From: Pirellulaceae bacterium
Lineage (GTDB): Bacteria > Planctomycetota > Planctomycetia > Pirellulales > Pirellulaceae
Reading direction: 5' to 3'
NCBI GenBank assembly: GCA_020846515.1
Contig: JADLDX010001077.1
Coordinates: forward strand, 1 to 6,262
Length of the DNA stretch: 6,262 nt
Part shown: one piece after another, positions 1-3,853 of the stretch
How the letters are laid out: each line of letters opens with the position of its first letter
How positions within the stretch are numbered: the first letter of the stretch is position 1
Translations under genes and position numbers: made by a program
Notes under the pieces: generated by a model
What the model saw: only the letters and a program-made list of their open reading frames with translations
Told to the model about the DNA's origin: nothing
Databases searched by the model: none

Positions 1-1
1 A

Positions 2-20
2 TCGTTCGCGGAGCGAACGA
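2..20 (-). terminator. Short perfect hairpin downstream of the permease operon
   Basis: An 8-bp perfect inverted repeat (TCGTTCGC / GCGAACGA) is separated by a 3-nt loop and begins 10 nt beyond the stop codon of the last permease. Its position fits a 3' end or terminator of the operon. Whether a U-tract follows cannot be judged because the window ends. Similar GTTCGC...GCGAAC palindromes are, as far as I recall, frequent in intergenic DNA of planctomycete genomes, so it may instead be a copy of a dispersed small palindrome. Terminator function is inferred from position and structure only. Confidence 0.45.
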
Positions 21-29
21 CGACAGAGC

Positions 30-1337
30 TCAAGCTTCAGGCGGAATGTTTTTGCCGTGCGGATCGATGGTGGGCGCATTGGTTTCAGCATTCAAACGAT
101 CACGCAATTCGCGGTCGGTGTAATGTTCCAACCGTTCCGCGCCACCATGCAGCAAGTTTTCTGGCAAGCCAGCTTCGGCCGATAGATAGTGTTCCCATAA
201 TCGATGGGCACGCACGACATTCTGCGCCATGGCTAAGCCGCTGTCGGAGAGCGCCACCTGATTGGCCAGACGCTCAATCCAACCCTTGCGTTCCAAACGG
301 CGCAGTGCTAACTGACTGCGCCAATTGGGTACCAATAAAGTACTGAGCAAGTCACGCTCGGGTATCTGTGAAGCACCTTGTGAATGGTTGCGATACAACA
401 AACCCAACAAGTCTTCGCCTAAGATATGTTGACTCGATCGCCAGTGATGAAAGGCTTGGGAGATCAGCCCCTTACGCACGGCGAACAATCCCGCGATGCA
501 CAACAGGCCACCCGCGGCCACGGCCATCATGCCCGAGGTACTGGTACTGGCCAGCCCAAACAGGGCGGGCAGACCGATCGCGCTCAGATGCCCCAACACG
601 GCCGAAAGCACAGCGAACACTACGCTCAACCCAATCATCCAGCCCAAGCGATCCGTACATAACCAGGCCGTCACGGGCGGGACCACAAACATGGCGACCA
701 CCAATATATTGCCCACCGATTCAAAAGCCGCCACACTTGTGATGGCGACCAGGCAAGCCAACGCATAATGCAACAGGCGAACCGGAATGCCTTGCGATTG
801 AGCCAACTGCGAATCAAACGTGCTCACCTTCAACGGTCGATATAGCAGTACCACAAACAGAAAATTCAGTAATGTAACAATGCTTAAATTGATCACCGCC
901 CGCGGTATCGACCACGAACCAACCCGCACTTGATCAATCAACGTGGTCTCAATCGCACCATATAGCACACAACCCGGATCCAAGTCGACGCGATCAGCCA
1001 CTTGCACAATCATGACCAGGCCAAGTGCAAACAGAAAGGTGAACACGACACCAATGGCCGCCCCTTCATCCACTTTGCCAAACTCACGCGCCGCCTCGGT
1101 CAGAAATACGGTCAGCACACCCACCAACGCGGCACCCACGAAAATCATCCAGCCCTGTCGTTGGCCAGAGATCAAAAACGCTGCGGCCAGTCCAGGTAAC
1201 ACCGCATGGCTGATCGCATCACCCAATAGACTCATGCGCCGCAGCACCAAAAAATTACCCAACAGCGCAGCCGCCACACTGCACAGCGCGCCGGCCAACA
1301 TGATCCAACCATCAACTTCCCAACTCAGTTGTATCAT
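30..1337 (-). CDS. Metal ABC transporter permease (ABC-3 family) with C-terminal DtxR/MntR-like domain
   Basis: This 435-residue protein is the second membrane subunit of a manganese/zinc/iron importer in the inner membrane. Residues ~1-290 form the permease with about eight or nine hydrophobic segments and the ABC-3 motif RRMSLLGDAISHAVLPGL (33-50). Ordinary permeases of this family end near residue 290. Here residues ~303-432 add a winged helix (candidate recognition helix ~338-355) and a metal-binding/dimerisation domain: H378 in RAHRLWEHYL and E401/E404/H405 in AERLEHYT align by eye with MntR H77 and E99/E102/H103. D309 aligns with MntR D8. The tail DPHGKNIP (425-432) is the typical end of DtxR-family dimerisation domains. 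The start ATG shares one base with the preceding stop (TGATG), with GGTGA 9 nt upstream, so translation is probably coupled. The transported metal (Mn, Fe or Zn) cannot be told from sequence. Comparable to the chlamydial YtgC-YtgR fusion. Confidence 0.93.
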   Translation of the reverse strand: MIQLSWEVDGWIMLAGALCSVAAALLGNFLVLRRMSLLGDAISHAVLPGLAAAFLISGQRQGWMIFVGAALVGVLTVFLTEAAREFGKVDEGAAIGVVFTFLFALGLVMIVQVADRVDLDPGCVLYGAIETTLIDQVRVGSWSIPRAVINLSIVTLLNFLFVVLLYRPLKVSTFDSQLAQSQGIPVRLLHYALACLVAITSVAAFESVGNILVVAMFVVPPVTAWLCTDRLGWMIGLSVVFAVLSAVLGHLSAIGLPALFGLASTSTSGMMAVAAGGLLCIAGLFAVRKGLISQAFHHWRSSQHILGEDLLGLLYRNHSQGASQIPERDLLSTLLVPNWRSQLALRRLERKGWIERLANQVALSDSGLAMAQNVVRAHRLWEHYLSAEAGLPENLLHGGAERLEHYTDRELRDRLNAETNAPTIDPHGKNIPPEA

Positions 1338-2836
1338 CAGGGTCTGTCACCAGGATTAACACTGGGGTTATCAATGACGTTATCGCTCGGGTTATCACTC
1401 GCTTTACCGGTTGTGTCGCGATCGGTCGGTCTCTCCACACCACGCAGTGGATGAGGACTGGCTGGCACACGGCCCGTCTCGGAGTCGCCAAACTGGCCAT
1501 CCAATTCCCACAGTAATTCCGGTGCCAGCGAGTGTTCCAAGTAATCCGCACCGCGATCGGCATCACCTTCGGACACCGCAATCTCATCAATGAAGTAGCG
1601 TTCCAGCAACCGATGTTCACGCACTAAACGTCGAGCCACTAAAAGTCCACGGGGTGTCAATTGCACGTGCATGTCCGGCCGGAAAGTCAACAAACCCATG
1701 CGCTCCAGCTGCAAGGAAACTCGCCGCACTGTAAACCTCGACCAGCCGCGATGCATCGATAACGTCTGAGCAGCCAACGATTCGCTGGGACGCGATGTCT
1801 GGCTGTCGGTTAACTTGCCATCAGCCTCCAAGAGTTCATACATAGAGCGCAGCAGATGCTGCTGTTGCTGCTGTCGTTGCAGTCGCCAGGTCCGCGCGAC
1901 TTGCCACACAAATCCACGTTCCGAACCATATAGAAAGCTGATGAGAAAAAAGGCACAGGCCACTAAGACAATCGTCGCGCCACTAGGTAGCTTTTCAAAA
2001 CTGGCGCTCAGCAGTGTACCCAGTCCGCAGCTGATGCCACCCACCGCTGCACTAATGGCCAGAATTGTTCCAAGTCGATAGCTCCAAAATCGGGCGCTGG
2101 CCGCCGGTACAATTAACAACGCAATCACAAGGATTAACCCCACGGCTTGCAGACCTATAATGGTGACCGTCACCACCAGCCCCACAAGCATCAAGTCCAA
2201 CGCCAAGACGGGCCAACCTTGACTCTTGGCCAGTTCCATATCGAAGCATAGTATCTTTAGTTCTTTCGCAAACAAGCCAATGACGATCAGCACGCCCACA
2301 GCTAGCGCGCCGCTGAGCCAAGCGTCGGAGATCGTCATCGAAGCCGCTTTGCCATAGATGAAACTCTCCAAGCCAGCCGCGTTGCCACCAGGCAACCGCA
2401 CCACAATGCCCGTGATGGCCACACCTGCGCCAAAGAACACACTCAACACGGTTCCAAGTGCCGCATCCTCGCCAATGCGCAGCCATTGCCGCAACGCCAT
2501 GACCGTCAAACCACCAATGGCTCCCGTGATAGCCGCGCCTACCAACAATAGGGCCAGCGACTTGGGGACTCCAGCCACGATGGTCAGCAAGAACATGAGG
2601 GCGACACCCGGCAAGGTCGCATGGCTGATCGCATCACCCAGCAGCGCTCGCTTACGCAGCAACAAGTAGACGCCGGTCAAACCGGCAGCGACGCCCAGCA
2701 GTATCGTGCCGCACAAGACGACGCGCGTGTTGTAATCGCTGAGCGTTAACGCCCGCCACCACCAGGGCGCAGTTGCCATCAGGCCGGCCATACCAGGCAC
2801 TGCGTTCACTGCGTACATGGCGTTCATGGCGTTCAT
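1337..2836 (-). CDS. Metal ABC transporter permease (ABC-3 family) with C-terminal DtxR-like domain and low-complexity tail
   Basis: This 499-residue protein is the first membrane subunit, paralogous to the following gene; the two probably form a heterodimeric channel. Hydrophobic segments span ~38-303, with the ABC-3 motif RKRALLGDAISHATLPGVA at 61-79. A glutamine run (322-326) joins the permease to a DtxR-like region (~327-445): winged helix with candidate recognition helix ~366-383, then H408 in REHRLLERYF and D431/E434/H435 in ADYLEH, matching the positions of DtxR C102/E105/H106. H327 and R330 fall where MntR has D8 and E11, so the second metal site may be altered. The end is a polar tail with a four-residue repeat (479-494) and only a weak trace of the usual PHG motif (ASPHPLRGV). 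The start overlaps the ATPase stop by 4 bp (ATGA). Later in-frame starts (2827, 2818, GTG 2809, GTG 2800) are possible because the first codons are a tandem repeat. Confidence 0.92.
   Translation of the reverse strand: MNAMNAMYAVNAVPGMAGLMATAPWWWRALTLSDYNTRVVLCGTILLGVAAGLTGVYLLLRKRALLGDAISHATLPGVALMFLLTIVAGVPKSLALLLVGAAITGAIGGLTVMALRQWLRIGEDAALGTVLSVFFGAGVAITGIVVRLPGGNAAGLESFIYGKAASMTISDAWLSGALAVGVLIVIGLFAKELKILCFDMELAKSQGWPVLALDLMLVGLVVTVTIIGLQAVGLILVIALLIVPAASARFWSYRLGTILAISAAVGGISCGLGTLLSASFEKLPSGATIVLVACAFFLISFLYGSERGFVWQVARTWRLQRQQQQQHLLRSMYELLEADGKLTDSQTSRPSESLAAQTLSMHRGWSRFTVRRVSLQLERMGLLTFRPDMHVQLTPRGLLVARRLVREHRLLERYFIDEIAVSEGDADRGADYLEHSLAPELLWELDGQFGDSETGRVPASPHPLRGVERPTDRDTTGKASDNPSDNVIDNPSVNPGDRP
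1347..1351 (-). promoter_or_regulatory. Ribosome binding site of the second permease
   Basis: GGTGA on the minus strand lies 9 nt before the ATG at 1337, inside the last codons of the preceding gene. Together with the TGATG overlap it supports this start and coupled translation. Confidence 0.5.
1355..1402 (-). repeat. Degenerate 12-bp tandem repeat, four units, coding
   Basis: Four consecutive 12-bp units, most ending in GATAAC on the minus strand (GTTATC at 1367, 1379 and 1391, with a diverged fourth unit from 1355), encode ASDN, PSDN, VIDN and PSVN in the C-terminal tail of the first permease. The unit length is a multiple of three, so copy changes keep frame. It lies after the dimerisation domain and is probably an unstructured extension; no function is evident. 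Confidence 0.75.
2801..2836 (-). repeat. 9-bp tandem repeat at the permease start codon, four units
   Basis: On the minus strand the gene opens with ATGAACGCC twice, then ATGTACGCA and GTGAACGCA, encoding MNA-MNA-MYA-VNA, followed by another GTG codon. Each unit begins with a usable start codon in the same frame, so the gene has up to five in-frame candidate starts. The repeat also makes the ATGA overlap with the ATPase stop codon. It probably arose by replication slippage in a tolerant N-terminal extension ahead of the first membrane segment (~38). Confidence 0.85.
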
Positions 2837-3618
2837 GGCGTCGCCCGCGGTTCGCGACGACGCATGGCTTCGCCGACTTCGTCCAGCAGCGTCAACTTGC
2901 CACCATAAGTCTTTTGCAAATTGTCTTTGGTAAAGACCGTGGCCATCGGACCGGCGGCCACCAGTCGCAGATTCAGGAGCACTAAATGATCAAAGTATTC
3001 GGGTACGGTATGCAAATCATGATGCACGACAATGATCGTCTTGCCTTGGCTTTGCAAACCACGCATCAACTGCACGATGGCTTTCTCGGTCGCAGCATCA
3101 ACCGCCGCAAATGGTTCATCCATCAAGTATAAATCGGCCCCCTGGACCAAGGCTCTCGCTAAAAAAGTGCGCTGTTGCTGACCGCCAGAGAGTTGACTGA
3201 TCTGACGATTGGCCAGATGGTCAATCTCCATCTGCGCTAGCGCGGCCAGCGCCTGCTCGCGTTCGGATTGACCGATGCGCTTGAACCAACCCAAACGACC
3301 ATAGGTGCCCATCAAGACGACATCCAGGGCTGTCGCCGGGAAATCCCAGTCAACACTCTCGCGCTGGGGGACATAGGCCAGCCGACTACGACTCTGCCGA
3401 TAGGCCGAGCCAAAGATCAATACCTGGCCAGATATCCGCGGCACCATGTCGATAACCGCTTTGAGCAGCGTACTTTTGCCGGCTCCATTGGGGCCCACTA
3501 AGCCAACAAGCGCCCCGCGCGGAATGTCCAGCGTAACATTCCACAAAACCGGTTTACGGTGATAAGCCACCGTGACGTCGCGCACCGACAGCGGCAAACT
3601 GTCGACTTGAGGATTCAT
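2833..3618 (-). CDS. Metal ABC transporter ATP-binding protein (Mn/Zn/Fe type)
   Basis: This 261-residue cytoplasmic ATPase powers uptake through the two permeases encoded after it. All motifs of a working ABC ATPase are present: Walker A GPNGAGKST (42-50), Q-loop Q85 in YVPQRESVDWDFP (82-94), signature LSGGQQQR (143-150), Walker B LYLMDEP with catalytic E168, D-loop D174, and switch histidine H200 in VVHHDL. The segment YVPQRESVDWDFP is characteristic of the ABC-3 importer branch (MntB/ZnuC/YtgB relatives), which agrees with the neighbouring permeases. Length is normal for the family. The ATG start is preceded by a purine-rich AAGAAGAA stretch, and no upstream in-frame extension is needed. 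It is the first gene of the operon; a substrate-binding protein gene, often found first in such operons, is absent. Metal specificity is not determinable from the ATPase. Confidence 0.97.
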   Translation of the reverse strand: MNPQVDSLPLSVRDVTVAYHRKPVLWNVTLDIPRGALVGLVGPNGAGKSTLLKAVIDMVPRISGQVLIFGSAYRQSRSRLAYVPQRESVDWDFPATALDVVLMGTYGRLGWFKRIGQSEREQALAALAQMEIDHLANRQISQLSGGQQQRTFLARALVQGADLYLMDEPFAAVDAATEKAIVQLMRGLQSQGKTIIVVHHDLHTVPEYFDHLVLLNLRLVAAGPMATVFTKDNLQKTYGGKLTLLDEVGEAMRRREPRATP

Positions 3619-3621
3619 CGG

Positions 3622-3629
3622 TTCTTCTT
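3622..3629 (-). promoter_or_regulatory. Weak purine-rich ribosome binding site of the ATPase gene
   Basis: AAGAAGAA on the minus strand ends 3 nt before the ATG at 3618, with AGAAG its best Shine-Dalgarno-like part. It is a poor match to the consensus, as is common in planctomycete-like genomes. Confidence 0.35.
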
Positions 3630-3631
3630 AA

Positions 3632-3669
3632 TTTTGGTTAGTCGAAATCTGGATTTAGACTAGCCGAAA
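3632..3669 (-). promoter_or_regulatory. Candidate operator: two DtxR/MntR-like boxes
   Basis: Two related 16-bp sites, read on the plus strand, are TTTTGGTTAGTCGAAA (3632-3647) and TTTAGACTAGCCGAAA (3654-3669). They agree at 12 of 16 positions, with joint pattern TTTnGryTAGyCGAAA, and each is itself partly palindromic (10 and 12 of 16). This resembles the TTTAGGyTAgCCTAAA type of sites bound by DtxR/MntR-family repressors. Their starts are 22 bp apart, about two helical turns. The whole stretch 3636-3665 is also a 30-bp dyad with 12 of 14 pairs matching around a central TG. It lies 14-51 nt before the ATPase start, over the candidate -10 and transcription start, as expected of a repressor site. 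Binding is inferred; the repressor could be the permeases' own C-terminal domains or a separate protein. Confidence 0.65.
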
Positions 3670-3684
3670 ACTGGCGCGAGTCAA
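3654..3684 (-). promoter_or_regulatory. Candidate sigma-70-type promoter of the metal transporter operon
   Basis: On the minus strand TTGACT (3684-3679) is a five-of-six match to the -35 consensus. It is followed after 19 nt by TCTAAA (3659-3654), a four-of-six match to the -10. The spacing is slightly long and the -10 weak. The -10 falls inside the upstream DtxR-like box and the start point would fall near the other box, which fits repression by metal-loaded regulator. Confidence 0.4.
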
Positions 3685-3695
3685 TGGGGCGACGA

Positions 3696-3773
3696 CCTCC
3701 GTTTTAGCGCACTACTAACCCAATGAAAGCGGAGTAGCGCACGCTGCCCGGTGGTTCACCGAGAAAACGGAGG
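3696..3773. repeat. Inverted repeat with inner hairpin (possible dispersed intergenic element)
   Basis: Ten-base perfect inverted arms, CCTCCGTTTT (3696-3705) and AAAACGGAGG (3764-3773), enclose 58 nt. Inside are a weaker pairing between CTACT and AGTAG flanked by GCGC stretches, and a small hairpin CGGTG-GTT-CACCG (3749-3761). The element directly abuts the 35-bp tandem repeat. It lies upstream of the candidate promoter and downstream of the kinase gene, so it could be a transcription end for the latter, although no U-run follows the small hairpin. It may also be a small mobile or palindromic intergenic repeat. No coding potential is apparent. Confidence 0.6.
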
Positions 3774-3841
3774 GACCGGACGGCTTGCGCCGATACCGCT
3801 TGAATTGGGACCGGACGGCTTGCGCCGATGCCGCTTGAATT
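3772..3841. repeat. Two tandem copies of a 35-bp repeat
   Basis: Bases 3772-3806 and 3807-3841 are the same 35-bp unit with a single difference (A3795 versus G3830). Each unit contains CGGC-TTGC-GCCG, able to form a small 4-bp-stem hairpin. The array begins 12 nt past the stop codon of the kinase/nucleotidyltransferase gene and joins the inverted repeat on its other side. The near identity points to recent duplication or to a dispersed repeat family. As far as I recall, ACGGCTTGCGCCG-type motifs recur in planctomycete intergenic DNA, but this needs a genome search. Confidence 0.9.
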
Positions 3842-3853
3842 GGGAGGGCTGCG

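Noticed and set aside
943..1359. Plus-strand reading frame of 138 codons opposite the second permease
   Set aside because: It lies antisense to a clear membrane protein gene, has low-complexity Ser/Thr/Asn/Pro-rich content, and shows no family motif. It is a shadow frame.
1815..2081. Plus-strand frame with a run of cysteines (CCCCCC) that might look like a metal-binding peptide
   Set aside because: The cysteine run is the antisense reading of the CAG/CAA glutamine codons in the permease linker.
2052..2486. Minus-strand frame of 144 codons inside the first permease
   Set aside because: It overlaps the well-supported permease frame, and its His/Trp/Arg-rich sequence is not protein-like.
3706..3725. 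A possible third DtxR-like box around TTTTAGCGCACTACTAAC
   Set aside because: It shares only the TTTAG end with the two boxes and lacks the central TAG-C and the AAA end.
3749..3761. Hairpin CGGTG-GTT-CACCG as a classical intrinsic terminator of the kinase gene
   Set aside because: The stem is only 5 bp and no U-run follows on the minus strand. It is better described as part of the inverted-repeat element.
3772..3841. CRISPR array
   Set aside because: The two 35-bp copies are directly adjacent with no spacers, there are only two, and no cas gene is present.
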